In this document: piece by piece, positions 46,201-56,126 of the stretch | Position numbering within the stretch: the stretch's first letter is position 1 | Layout of the letters: each line of letters starts with the position of its first letter | Notes under the pieces: generated by a model | Told to the model about the DNA's origin: nothing | Database searches by the model: none | Seen by the model: the letters and a program-made list of their open reading frames with translations, nothing else | NCBI RefSeq assembly: GCF_027111335.1 | Contig: NZ_CP114288.1 | Span: forward strand, 2,480,001 to 2,544,000 | Source: Flavobacterium aquiphilum | GTDB taxonomy: Bacteria > Bacteroidota > Bacteroidia > Flavobacteriales > Flavobacteriaceae | Reading direction: 5' to 3' | DNA length: 64,000 nt | Position numbers and translations under genes: made by a program

Positions 46201-46263
46201 TAATATAGTCTTAGTATGTGTTAATATTGTCCAATAGGGCGAGATAGATTAGAATTATTTTTA
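46201..46263 (+). promoter_or_regulatory. AraC-type operator plus -7 box upstream of the S9 peptidase operon (site C)
   Basis: TAATATAGTCTT at 46,201-46,212, second half-site TAATATTGTCCA at 46,222-46,233, and a -7-like box TATTTTTA at 46,256-46,263. Geometry is identical to sites A and B. It lies just before the 17-kb operon; the -7 box ends 14 bases before the first start codon. Confidence 0.77.
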
Positions 46264-46277
46264 TTAATAATAAAATT

Positions 46278-48533
46278 ATGGGAAGAACTAGTAAAAAAAT
46301 AAGTGTAATTTTAACACTTTCGTGGTGTTTAACTGTACTCAGTCAAGGAACACTGAAAGAATATAAACGTGCAAATGCGGTAGATTCTTTATTCAAAAAT
46401 AAGGTGTTTAATACTCCCAAAGAATTTCATTGGATGGAAAACGGCAGCCTATGGTACATTAACAACAATGTAAAAGGGAAAGAGTTTATCTGGGCTGATT
46501 CAAAAGAGCAAAAACAATTTCCGGCTTTTGACCATAATCAATTGGCAGTTTCTTTATCAAAAAGTTTAGGCAGAGAAGTCAGTCTGAAAGATCTTCCCAT
46601 CGAGAATTTGGAATTTGGCAAAAACCGGGAAACACTGCTTTTTACCACAGACACTGTAAAATTTTCGTGTGATTTGAATACGTACCAGTTGAGCAGAATA
46701 AAGGGGGGATATAAAAAAACTTTAAAAAAGGATGAATACTGGGGAGATAATTTTAATGAATTAGGAAATAAGCCGGTAGGTTCCCCGGATTCGCTGAATA
46801 TTGCTTTTATAAAAAATTATAATCTGTATGTCAGAAACAAAAAAACAAATGCAGAAATTCAGCTGAGTTATGACGGGTCGAAAGGGTTTTATTATTCCTC
46901 ATACATGCAGTGGTCACCGGACAGCCGTAAAATAATGGCTTATAAAGTAAGACCTGGTGAAGAACATAAAATCTATTTTGTAGAATCGAGTCCAAAAGAT
47001 CAGTTGCAGCCAAAACTGCAGACCCGTGATTATTTAAAACCGGGTGATCAATTACCTTTTAAAAGTCCTCAGGTATTTGAACTGGCTTCAAAAAAACAAA
47101 TTAGTGTTGCCACTGATTTGTTTCAGCAGCAATATGATATTTCAGGAATCGAATGGTATGATGACAACAGCGGTTTTACTTTTGAATACAATCAGCGCGG
47201 GCATCAGGTTTATCGTGTTCTGGAAGTAAACGCTGCAACCGGAAAAGTAAAGGTAATTATAGAAGAAACCAGTCCTACTTTTGTGGAATACAGCGGAAAA
47301 AGATACCGATATAACGTCAAAAAAAGCAATGAAATTATCTGGGCTTCAGAACGTGACGGATGGAATCACCTGTATCTGTACGACGCTGTTACCGGAAAGG
47401 TGAAAAATCAGATTACAAAGGGGAATTGGCCCGTTAGGGAAATCATTAAAGTAGATGAAGAAAAGAGACAAATCTATTTTGCCGCCAGTGGATTGGATGG
47501 TAGTCAGGATCCCTACTTACTGCATTTCTGTCGAATTGATTTTGACGGAAAAAACTTTGTAAGATTTACTTCAGAAAATGGAAATCATAAAGTCATATTT
47601 TCACCTGATTATAAATATTATGTAGATCAGTATTCCAGAGTTGATTTTCCTGCTGTGACTCTTTTAAAAAGTACTGATTCTCAAAAGACAGTTTTAGAAA
47701 TGCAGCAGGCAGATATTTCTGCATTGAAGCAGACCGGGTGGATCGCTCCGGAAGTTTTTACGGCCAAAGGGAGGGATGCTAAAACAGATATTTGGGGAAT
47801 TATAGTGCGGCCCACTACATTTGACCCAAACCGCAAATATCCAATTATCGAATATATCTATGCAGGTCCACAGGATTCATTTGTTCCAAAGAATTTTCAG
47901 CCTTATTATTGGGCAATGTCATCTTTGGCAGAATTGGGATTTATTGTAGTTCAGATCGACGGAATGGGGACTTCAAACCGTTCCAAAGCTTTTCAGGATG
48001 TCTGCTGGAAAAATTTAAAAGACGGCGGTTTCCCTGATAGAAAACTTTGGATGAAAGCAGCGGCGGCCAAATATCCTTATATCAATATTGACAAAGTCGG
48101 CATTCACGGAACATCGGCAGGAGGGCAGAATGCAGCTGCCGCTTTGGTTTTTAACTCTGATTTTTATGATGTTGCTGTATCATCCTGCGGCTGTCATGAT
48201 AACAGAATGGATAAAATGTGGTGGAATGAACAATGGATGGGATATCCGATAGGACCAGAGTATGAAGCTTGCTCAAATACTGCCAACGCTGCGCAGTTAA
48301 AAGGAAATCTTATGCTGATTGTGGGCGAATTGGACGACAATGTTGATCCTGCTTCGACGATGCAGTTTGCAAATGCTTTAATAAAAGCCAACAAGAATTT
48401 TGAACTGGTTACTGTTCCCGGAATGGGGCATTCAGCTGGAGGAGATTTTGGAGAACGAAAACGAAGAGATTATTTTGTACAGCATTTATTGGGAGTTACA
48501 CCTCCTTCCTGGGATGAAATTTATAAAAAGTAA
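46278..48533 (+). CDS. Exported dipeptidyl peptidase IV-like S9 peptidase
   Basis: A 751-residue protein with a signal peptide (residues about 1-22), an N-terminal DPP-IV-type beta-propeller (blades such as WSPDSRKIMAYKVRPGEEHK and GIEWYDDNSGFTFEYNQRG) and a C-terminal alpha/beta hydrolase. The hydrolase has nucleophile S613 in HGTSAGGQNAA, Asp in VGELDDNVDPAST and His in PGMGHSAGG. Family enzymes remove X-Pro or X-Ala dipeptides from N-termini, and X-Hyp is a plausible target here. The nucleophile elbow is GTSAG rather than the GWSYG of classical DPP-IV. First gene of an eight-gene operon behind operator C. Confidence 0.9.
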   Translation: MGRTSKKISVILTLSWCLTVLSQGTLKEYKRANAVDSLFKNKVFNTPKEFHWMENGSLWYINNNVKGKEFIWADSKEQKQFPAFDHNQLAVSLSKSLGREVSLKDLPIENLEFGKNRETLLFTTDTVKFSCDLNTYQLSRIKGGYKKTLKKDEYWGDNFNELGNKPVGSPDSLNIAFIKNYNLYVRNKKTNAEIQLSYDGSKGFYYSSYMQWSPDSRKIMAYKVRPGEEHKIYFVESSPKDQLQPKLQTRDYLKPGDQLPFKSPQVFELASKKQISVATDLFQQQYDISGIEWYDDNSGFTFEYNQRGHQVYRVLEVNAATGKVKVIIEETSPTFVEYSGKRYRYNVKKSNEIIWASERDGWNHLYLYDAVTGKVKNQITKGNWPVREIIKVDEEKRQIYFAASGLDGSQDPYLLHFCRIDFDGKNFVRFTSENGNHKVIFSPDYKYYVDQYSRVDFPAVTLLKSTDSQKTVLEMQQADISALKQTGWIAPEVFTAKGRDAKTDIWGIIVRPTTFDPNRKYPIIEYIYAGPQDSFVPKNFQPYYWAMSSLAELGFIVVQIDGMGTSNRSKAFQDVCWKNLKDGGFPDRKLWMKAAAAKYPYINIDKVGIHGTSAGGQNAAAALVFNSDFYDVAVSSCGCHDNRMDKMWWNEQWMGYPIGPEYEACSNTANAAQLKGNLMLIVGELDDNVDPASTMQFANALIKANKNFELVTVPGMGHSAGGDFGERKRRDYFVQHLLGVTPPSWDEIYKK

Positions 48534-48585
48534 ACATTAAAAAGGGTAGGTGAAAAATGTTTTTTAATCAAGAAGAAAAGGAATT

Positions 48586-51500
48586 ATGAATAGATATAAC
48601 TTGCTTATTTGTACAGTTTTAAGTGTTTTGGTAGTAGCCACAACAAAGGTACGGGCTCAAAACGGTGATCAGATTTTGGACGGAATTGGTGAAACAGGAT
48701 TAATTTCACGATATTTATTTGATGGTGATGCAAAAGACTGGTCGAGAAATAATCTGCATGGTAAAATTGAAGATTCTAAAGCCAGGTTTGTAAATGATGA
48801 TCAGTTTGGAACGGTACTTTCTTTGCCGGCAGACAGCAAAGCTTTTGTTTCAATTCCGGGTGAAGGCTTGATCGGGGAAGAATCATTGACTGTAACAGGA
48901 TGGATTTATCTGCGTTCGGCACAGCGCGGTCAGCGTTTTTTTGATTTTGGAAAAAGTACTGATTCTCATCTTTTTGCAGCACCGGCAGGAACCCAAACCA
49001 AAGAAGATTTTCAGGCAGAAATCACAGCCGGAGCGGGAGTAAAATACAGTACAAATTCGGCAGTCATAGCAATAAATAAATGGAATCATATCGCTGTTGT
49101 GATTAATATTCCCTCAAAATCTTTCAGCACGTATGTAAATGGAGTATTGGTAAATGAAACCAAGAATGCAGAATTGAATTTAAATCAGTTGTTTGACAGT
49201 AAATCTGCAGAGAAAAGCAAGTTTTTTATAGGGAAATCATTGTCAGAAGGTGATCCTTATCTGAATGCTAAATTGCACGATTTCAGGATTTACAGAGTTC
49301 CTCTTAATGACAAACAGATTAACAGAATTTATAATAATGCTTTAAAGGAAGGACAGGAAGAAGAACAGGAAGAACCGGCTGCAGATCTTCCCCAATTTTC
49401 TAAGACTACTCCACAGCTTTATAATCAGTATCTGGCCAGCGTACCTGACATAGAAATAGAAACTGCAGTAGGATATCTTCCAAGAATACCTGCATATATA
49501 AAAGGAATTTACCGCAATGGTTTTAAAGGACCCGAAGTGCGTGTTATTTGGCCTTCGCCAAAAGATAATAGTCAGGTGCTCAAAGCCGGACAGTATACAG
49601 TGACAGGAAGGGTTTCCGGCACCGATTTAAAGCCGGTAGCTGTTATTATAGTAAAAGAGGATAAAACATTAACGGCACCGAAACGTAAACTCGAAGTTTT
49701 CAAACTTGATCAAATTTCATTGAATAATGATTTAGAGGGGCACGAAACAAAATTTATTGAGAATAGGGATAAATTCATTTCGACTCTTGCAACCACAGAT
49801 CCTGATTCTTTCCTGTATATGTTTCGCAATACTTTTGGTCAGGAGCAGCCTAAAGAAGCAGAACCGTTGGGGGTTTGGGACACTCAGGAAACCAAATTAC
49901 GGGGTCACGCGACAGGACACTATTTGACAGCAATTGCCCAGGCTTATGCAAGTACAGGTTATGATAAAGCACTGCAGGCAAATTTTGCAGATAAAATGCA
50001 GTATATGGTTAATACACTTTATCAATTGTCACAGCTTTCCGGAAATCCCAAAGAAGCCGGAGGAAAGTTTGTTTCGGATCCTGCCGCAGTGCCTTTTGGA
50101 CCGGGCAAAACTGCATACGATTCAGAATTGAGCACAGAAGGCATACGTACCGATTACTGGAATTGGGGCAAAGGTTTTATAAGTGCCTATCCTCCGGATC
50201 AGTTTATTATGCTGGAAAATGGCGCAACATACGGCGGGCAGAAAACACAAATTTGGGCTCCCTATTATACACTGCATAAAATTCTTGCCGGTTTAATGGA
50301 TGTTTATGAAGTAAGCGGTAACGAAAAAGCACTCGAAACAGCCAAAGGAATGGGAGACTGGGTATATGCCCGTTTGAAAAAACTGCCTACAGAGACACTC
50401 ATCAGTATGTGGAACAGATATATTGCAGGCGAGTTTGGAGGAATGAATGAAGCGATGGCCAGACTTTACCGAATAACCAAAAATCCACATTATTTAGAAG
50501 TTGCACAGCTGTTTGACAATATAAAAGTATTCTATGGCGACGCGCAGCATTCTCATGGATTGGCAAAAAATGTAGATACTTTCCGGGGATTGCACGCAAA
50601 CCAGCACATTCCGCAGATTATGGGTGCTCTCGAAATGTATCGTGATTCGAATGCGCCCGAATATTATCAGATTGCCGATAATTTTTGGCATAAAACAGTA
50701 AATGATTATATGTACAGCATTGGCGGAGTTGCCGGAGCACGTAATCCTGCCAATGCAGAATGCTTTATCAGCCAGCCGGCAACGATTTATGAAAATGGTT
50801 TTTCTTCCGGTGGTCAAAATGAAACCTGCGCTACGTATAACATGCTGAAATTAACGGGAGATCTTTTTCTTTATGAACAGCGTGGAGAGCTGATGGATTA
50901 TTATGAGCGCGGACTTTACAATCATATACTGGCTTCCGTGGCAAAAGACAGTCCAGCAAATACCTATCATGTTCCGTTAAGGCCAGGATCTGTAAAACAA
51001 TTTGGCAATCCGCACATGACAGGATTTACCTGCTGCAATGGAACGGCTATTGAGAGCAATACCAAATTTCAAAATTCAATTTATTTTAAAAGCGCAGAGA
51101 ACAGCGTGCTTTATGTTAATCTTTATGTGCCGTCAACATTAAAATGGACCGAAAAAAATGTAACTGTAGTACAGACAACTGATTTTCCTAAAAAAGATTT
51201 TACACGATTGACGATTAAAGGAAGTGGAAGTTTTGATATCAATGTGCGTGTGCCTTATTGGGCAGCTAGAGGATTTTTTGTGAAGATAAACGGCAAAGAG
51301 GAAAAAGTAAAAGCCCAGCCGGGAAGCTATCTTACTTTGAGCCGCAAATGGAAAGACGGAGACACAATCGAGCTTCGCATGCCGTTTGAGTTTCATCTGG
51401 AACCAGTTATGGATCAGCAGAATATTGCCAGTTTGTTTTATGGTCCGGTATTGCTTGCAGCACAGGAAACTGAACCAATAAAAGATTGGCACAAAATAAC

Positions 51501-51639
51501 TTTGGATAGTAAAAACATTGGTAAAACAATAAAAGGGGATACTGAAAAATTAGAATTTAATATAGACGGAGTTCTTTTTAAACCTTTTTATGAAACCTAC
51601 GGCCGTCATTCGGTTTATCTCGATGTTACGCTGAAATAA
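48586..51639 (+). CDS. GH127 beta-L-arabinofuranosidase with N-terminal LamG-like domain
   Basis: A 1017-residue exported enzyme. After the signal peptide (about 1-24) comes a LamG/concanavalin-like domain (about 35-255), an acidic linker (EEEQEEPAADLP), a small Ig-like domain, then the GH127 catalytic (alpha/alpha)6 barrel from about 375 (LRGHATGHYLTAIAQAYAST) and beta domains. The zinc-cysteine active site known from GH127 is intact: E746 and C748 in QNETCATYNM, and C816-C817 in GFTCCNGTAIES. GH127 enzymes of this kind release beta-L-arabinofuranose, including from hydroxyproline-linked chains of extensin. Second gene of the operon. Confidence 0.9.
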   Translation: MNRYNLLICTVLSVLVVATTKVRAQNGDQILDGIGETGLISRYLFDGDAKDWSRNNLHGKIEDSKARFVNDDQFGTVLSLPADSKAFVSIPGEGLIGEESLTVTGWIYLRSAQRGQRFFDFGKSTDSHLFAAPAGTQTKEDFQAEITAGAGVKYSTNSAVIAINKWNHIAVVINIPSKSFSTYVNGVLVNETKNAELNLNQLFDSKSAEKSKFFIGKSLSEGDPYLNAKLHDFRIYRVPLNDKQINRIYNNALKEGQEEEQEEPAADLPQFSKTTPQLYNQYLASVPDIEIETAVGYLPRIPAYIKGIYRNGFKGPEVRVIWPSPKDNSQVLKAGQYTVTGRVSGTDLKPVAVIIVKEDKTLTAPKRKLEVFKLDQISLNNDLEGHETKFIENRDKFISTLATTDPDSFLYMFRNTFGQEQPKEAEPLGVWDTQETKLRGHATGHYLTAIAQAYASTGYDKALQANFADKMQYMVNTLYQLSQLSGNPKEAGGKFVSDPAAVPFGPGKTAYDSELSTEGIRTDYWNWGKGFISAYPPDQFIMLENGATYGGQKTQIWAPYYTLHKILAGLMDVYEVSGNEKALETAKGMGDWVYARLKKLPTETLISMWNRYIAGEFGGMNEAMARLYRITKNPHYLEVAQLFDNIKVFYGDAQHSHGLAKNVDTFRGLHANQHIPQIMGALEMYRDSNAPEYYQIADNFWHKTVNDYMYSIGGVAGARNPANAECFISQPATIYENGFSSGGQNETCATYNMLKLTGDLFLYEQRGELMDYYERGLYNHILASVAKDSPANTYHVPLRPGSVKQFGNPHMTGFTCCNGTAIESNTKFQNSIYFKSAENSVLYVNLYVPSTLKWTEKNVTVVQTTDFPKKDFTRLTIKGSGSFDINVRVPYWAARGFFVKINGKEEKVKAQPGSYLTLSRKWKDGDTIELRMPFEFHLEPVMDQQNIASLFYGPVLLAAQETEPIKDWHKITLDSKNIGKTIKGDTEKLEFNIDGVLFKPFYETYGRHSVYLDVTLK

Positions 51640-51674
51640 TGGACTGAAACATTATAAAAGATCAAACAAAATAC

Positions 51675-53366
51675 ATGAAAAAATCAATTATAAGTCTTAT
51701 TTTATTTTTATTTATGATGATACCAGCGTTTTCGAGCGAGCTTGTGGATGTGGTAAACACTTATCAGGCTGATAAAACCGCACTGCAGAATTTTTATGCA
51801 AACAAAGAATCGGAAGAATATTATGTGCGTTTTTCCAAGTTTTATGCTGACTGGACAAAAACAGTAAAAAATATTGATTTTAAAAATTTGTCAAAAGACG
51901 GAAAAGCAGATTATCTGTTATTAAAAAACCTGATTAACAAAGAGGATTATTTTTTGCAGTTAGATTATAAAGCCTTTAAAGAAGTCGCTTCTGTTGTAGA
52001 CTTTTCAGAAGAAATTAATCTTTTTATCAAAGAAAGAAGAAGAGGAAAACGGCCGGTTTCAAGTCAGCTGGCCAAAGTGTTTGATATAACCGGAGCGGTT
52101 ATAGATAAAAAAATAGAACAGTTAAAAGGCAAACCTTTTAAAGACTGGTTTGCAGCAGATAAAGCTTCAAAAACGGTGGCTTCTTTTGAAAAATCATTGA
52201 AGGAAGCTTACGATTTCTATTACGGTTATGATCCTGATTTTACCTGGTGGATGGAAAAACCATATAAAAAGCTGTCAGAAAAGCTTAAAACGTATGAAGA
52301 ATTTCTAAAAACCAATTATCCACAAACCAGTATAAAAGATGATGGGAGCGGTATTATTGGTAAACCAATTGGAAGAGAAGCCATAATTAAGAGTCTGGCT
52401 TTTGAATACATCCCGTATTCCCCTGAAGAATTAATCGCAGCGGCTCAAAATCAGTTTGAATGGTGCAAGAAAGAAATGATCAAAGCTTCGACAGAATTGG
52501 GTTATGGAAACAATTGGAAAGCTGCACTGGAACATGTTAAGGATACGTATGTGCCGGCAGGTGAACAGCCTCAGACGATTACTGATTTATATAATCAATC
52601 GGTAAAATTTATTGAAGAAAGGGATTTAATTACTTTGCCGGATTTGACAAAAGAAACCTGGCAGATGATTATGATGACTTCCGAACGCCAAAAGGTAAAT
52701 CCATTTTTTACCGGAGGATGGGAAATCAGTATTTCGTATCCTACTGAAGACATGGATCAGAAAGACAAACTGATGAGTATGCGGGGAAATAATCCAAATT
52801 TTTCCCGTGCTACGGTGCAGCATGAATTACTGCCGGGTCATAATCTGCAGTTTTTCATGAACAGCCGTTACAAATCGTACCGTGCTCCTTTTGATACCCC
52901 TTTCTGGATGGAAGGTTGGGCTTTGTATTGGGAAATCAATCTTTGGAACAAACAGTTTCCGCAGACACCTGAGCAAAAATTAGGAATGTTATTCTGGAGA
53001 ATTCACCGCTGTGCCCGAATTATTTTTTCATTAAAATACCATTTGGGAGAAATGACACCGCAGCAATGTATTGATTTACTGGTGAATGAAGTTGGTCATG
53101 AACGGGCAAATGCCGAGGCAGAAGTAAGACGTTCTTTTGCAAGCGGAGATGCGCCTCTGTATCAGGTGGCGTATATGACAGGAGGATTGCAGTTTTATGC
53201 TTTAAGAAACGAATTACTGGCCAAGGGATGGACAGAGAAGCAGTTTCATGACCGGGTTTTGAAGGAAAATATAATGCCGGTGGAAATACTCAGGATACTG
53301 CTTGAAGATTTACCGGTTTCAGAAGATTATAAAACAAATTGGAAGTTCTCAACAGATTTTAAATAA
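51675..53366 (+). CDS. Exported DUF885-family putative zinc peptidase
   Basis: A 563-residue mostly helical protein with a signal peptide (residues about 1-20). Near the C-terminus it has H383-E-L-L-P-G-H389 in VQHELLPGHNLQ, then MEGWALYWEINLW with the likely third ligand, and EVGHERANAEAEVRRS. DUF885 proteins resemble M32/M3-like metallopeptidases, and biochemical data are scarce. It lies between the GH127 and DUF5695 genes in the operon, so a peptidase acting on the stripped Pro/Hyp-rich backbone is a reasonable guess. Confidence 0.87.
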   Translation: MKKSIISLILFLFMMIPAFSSELVDVVNTYQADKTALQNFYANKESEEYYVRFSKFYADWTKTVKNIDFKNLSKDGKADYLLLKNLINKEDYFLQLDYKAFKEVASVVDFSEEINLFIKERRRGKRPVSSQLAKVFDITGAVIDKKIEQLKGKPFKDWFAADKASKTVASFEKSLKEAYDFYYGYDPDFTWWMEKPYKKLSEKLKTYEEFLKTNYPQTSIKDDGSGIIGKPIGREAIIKSLAFEYIPYSPEELIAAAQNQFEWCKKEMIKASTELGYGNNWKAALEHVKDTYVPAGEQPQTITDLYNQSVKFIEERDLITLPDLTKETWQMIMMTSERQKVNPFFTGGWEISISYPTEDMDQKDKLMSMRGNNPNFSRATVQHELLPGHNLQFFMNSRYKSYRAPFDTPFWMEGWALYWEINLWNKQFPQTPEQKLGMLFWRIHRCARIIFSLKYHLGEMTPQQCIDLLVNEVGHERANAEAEVRRSFASGDAPLYQVAYMTGGLQFYALRNELLAKGWTEKQFHDRVLKENIMPVEILRILLEDLPVSEDYKTNWKFSTDFK

Positions 53367-53429
53367 TTTAAAAACGCTTCTTTAAGGCGATGATTATAGA
53401 CCGATAAAAAAAACTATAAATACCGAGAT

Positions 53430-56120
53430 ATGAAAAAAATAAAAATAGTAGCCTTGTCAATTTGCTGTTTAGTGGCTTCAAATAATTTGCAGGCACAAGA
53501 GTATTGGGACAGAATTAAAGAAAAAAAATCAACGCTTGAAATAGATAAGGGATTTATTAATTTGAATACAAAATCTTTTGAATTGAAATTGGTAAAATCT
53601 TCCCAGACAGTAGCTGCCTTATCTCCGGTTAGCAATAAAAGTTTCGATTTTACACCCGGAGATCGGTTGGCTATTCGTGATAAAGACGGGCTGTATCAAT
53701 TAGGCGATATTAATTTCCGGGTAAAAGCTGCAGACGGAAGCTGGAAAAGTTATTCGACTGCTGCCAAACGGTCTGCTGTTACGGCTTTGGATGTTTCCGG
53801 AAATGTTTTGGCTGGCGCAGATTTGTCCAATACCCTGCCTCAGGATATTCCTTTAACCATAAAACGTTTTTATGAAGAAAAGGACGGGAGTCTGGTAATG
53901 CGTTTTGAAATTACAAACAAATCCAATACAGCTCAGGAAATAGGTGCTTTGGGTGTTCCAATGATTTTTAATAACATACTTGAAGGAAAAACTCTGGATG
54001 AAACGCATGTTCAAAACGTGTTTTTTGATCCTTACATCGGTAAAGATGCCGGTTATCTTGAAGTAAAACGGCTGAGCGGTCACGGACCGGCATTACTGCT
54101 GCTTCCTGAAGCGAATATGCCATTTGAGGCTTACCGCCCTTTATCGGATGATGAAACACCGCGAAGCATTGTTTTTGAAGGTTTTCACGAATGGATGCCG
54201 TTAAGCAAAGCCTATGCTGAAAACGAATGGAAAACCGCCGATCAATGGAATACACCGACTTCACTGATACTTCAGCCGGGTGAGGTTAAAAATTTTTCAT
54301 TGAAGTTTGTATTGGTTGATGAAATTAAAAACATTCAGTCTTCTCTGATTAAAAATGAGCGTCCTGTAGCCGTAGGAATTCCGGGTTATGTTTTGCCTCA
54401 GGATGTTGACGGACAGCTTTTTTTGAATTATAAAAAAGCAATGAAATCCTTTAAAATAGAGCCGGAAGGAGCTTTGACAGTTGATGAAAAAACGAAAAAT
54501 AAAAATGGATATTTCCAGTATGCCGTGCACGGTAAAAAATGGGGAAGAGCCAGATTGACCGTGATTTATGAAGATGGACTGCAGCAGACAATTAATTACA
54601 AGGTGATTAAATCTGAAAAAGAAGTTGTCGCCGATTTTGGGCAATTTTTGACAACGGCACAATGGTTTGATCAAAAGAACGATCCTTTTCACAGAAACCC
54701 GTCGGTAATATCATATGATTATGAAACCAAAAAACAAGTAGTTCAGGACAGCCGTGCCTGGATTTGCGGATTAAGTGATGAAGGAGGTGCAGGCGGATGG
54801 CTTGGCGCGATGATGAAGCAGCTGATAGAACCGAATAAAGAAGAAATAAAAAAGCTGGAGCAGTTTGTGGATAAAACGTTATGGGGCGGTATTCAATACA
54901 ATACAGCAGATACTCTTAAGTATGGAGTTAAGAAAAGTGTTTTTTATTATGAACCTGCAAAGATGCCGGAAGGAACATACAGTAAAGAGATTAATTTCAA
55001 AACTTGGGCAGCTTGGGACAAAAAAGGGGCTGATGATCCGGGACGTTCCTATAATTATCCGCACGTTGCCGCCGCACATTGGACAATGTACCGTCTGGCC
55101 AGATATTACAAAGGTTTGGTTACCAACCATTCTTGGGATTGGTATTTGAAGAGCGCTTACGAAACAAGTATAGCAATGACAAAATTGGCGCCTTATTATG
55201 CGCAATTCGGGCAAATGGAAGGAACTGTCTTTTTATTGATTTTAAAAGATTTAAAAACAGAAGGCTATACAGAAATGGCTAATAATCTGGAAGCCAAGAT
55301 GAAAGTAAGAGCCGATCATTGGAGAACGCTTAATTATCCTTTTGGAAGCGAAATGCCTTGGGATTCCACAGGACAGGAAGAGGTGTATATGTGGTCGGAT
55401 TATTTTGGATACAATGATAAAGCCAAGGTTACTCTTGATGCTATTTTGGCTTATATGCCTACTATGCCGCACTGGGCTTACAATGGAAATGCCCGCAGAT
55501 ATTGGGATTTCTTATACGGAGGGAAACTTTCCAGAGTAGAGCGCCAGATTCATCACTATGGTTCGGCTTTGAACGCTATACCAGTTTTGGAGCAGTTCAA
55601 AAAAACACCTGATGATTTTCATCTGCTGAAAGTTGGTTACGGTGGATTATTGGGAGGAATTTCTAATATCACCGAAGATGGTTTTGGCCCAGCAGCTTTC
55701 CATTCCTATCCTGAAACTCTGAAAATTGATTATTTATCCGGAGATTATGGTTCCGGTTTCTTTGGCTACGCCGTAAATACTGCAACCTTTATTACAAATG
55801 AAAAGGATTACGGCTGGGTTGCTTTTGGAGGTAATTTAAAAGAAAACGGCGATGAAGTTGAAGTAGAAATTACAACGGCGGCAAAATCTAAAATATTTCT
55901 TGCGCCTAAAAAAATGTGGCTTACTTTGGATGCGGGAACATTTAAAAGTATCAGTTACAATACAAAAACCGGTGCTGTAAAAATTACTTTGGATGCTAAA
56001 ACGGAATTTACGCCCGATGCTTATTTAAGAGTTGACAAAGAGGTGAATCTGTCTTATGAGAAAGTTAGAGGTGCCTACAAAATTGCTTTGAAAAGTAAAG
56101 CCATTCAAATTAATTTATAA
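53430..56120 (+). CDS. Exported DUF5695-family protein, possible uncharacterised glycoside hydrolase
   Basis: An 896-residue protein with a signal peptide (about 1-23), an N-terminal beta-sandwich half (to about 420) and a helical C-terminal half rich in aromatic and acidic residues (SYNYPHVAAAHWTMYRLARYY, FGQMEGTVFLLILKDLK, EVYMWSDYFGYNDKAK, RQIHHYGSALNAIP), then a short beta domain. This build resembles (alpha/alpha)6-barrel glycosidases. I know the family only as DUF5695 and no catalytic residues can be assigned with confidence. The genes on either side encode peptidases, GH127 and GH43, so it probably acts on the same glycoprotein. Confidence 0.85.
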   Translation: MKKIKIVALSICCLVASNNLQAQEYWDRIKEKKSTLEIDKGFINLNTKSFELKLVKSSQTVAALSPVSNKSFDFTPGDRLAIRDKDGLYQLGDINFRVKAADGSWKSYSTAAKRSAVTALDVSGNVLAGADLSNTLPQDIPLTIKRFYEEKDGSLVMRFEITNKSNTAQEIGALGVPMIFNNILEGKTLDETHVQNVFFDPYIGKDAGYLEVKRLSGHGPALLLLPEANMPFEAYRPLSDDETPRSIVFEGFHEWMPLSKAYAENEWKTADQWNTPTSLILQPGEVKNFSLKFVLVDEIKNIQSSLIKNERPVAVGIPGYVLPQDVDGQLFLNYKKAMKSFKIEPEGALTVDEKTKNKNGYFQYAVHGKKWGRARLTVIYEDGLQQTINYKVIKSEKEVVADFGQFLTTAQWFDQKNDPFHRNPSVISYDYETKKQVVQDSRAWICGLSDEGGAGGWLGAMMKQLIEPNKEEIKKLEQFVDKTLWGGIQYNTADTLKYGVKKSVFYYEPAKMPEGTYSKEINFKTWAAWDKKGADDPGRSYNYPHVAAAHWTMYRLARYYKGLVTNHSWDWYLKSAYETSIAMTKLAPYYAQFGQMEGTVFLLILKDLKTEGYTEMANNLEAKMKVRADHWRTLNYPFGSEMPWDSTGQEEVYMWSDYFGYNDKAKVTLDAILAYMPTMPHWAYNGNARRYWDFLYGGKLSRVERQIHHYGSALNAIPVLEQFKKTPDDFHLLKVGYGGLLGGISNITEDGFGPAAFHSYPETLKIDYLSGDYGSGFFGYAVNTATFITNEKDYGWVAFGGNLKENGDEVEVEITTAAKSKIFLAPKKMWLTLDAGTFKSISYNTKTGAVKITLDAKTEFTPDAYLRVDKEVNLSYEKVRGAYKIALKSKAIQINL

Positions 56121-56126
56121 CATTTG

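Noticed and set aside
54865..55214. Overlapping frames on both strands within the DUF5695 gene
   Set aside because: Shadows of the long conserved frame, with no signal or motif of their own.
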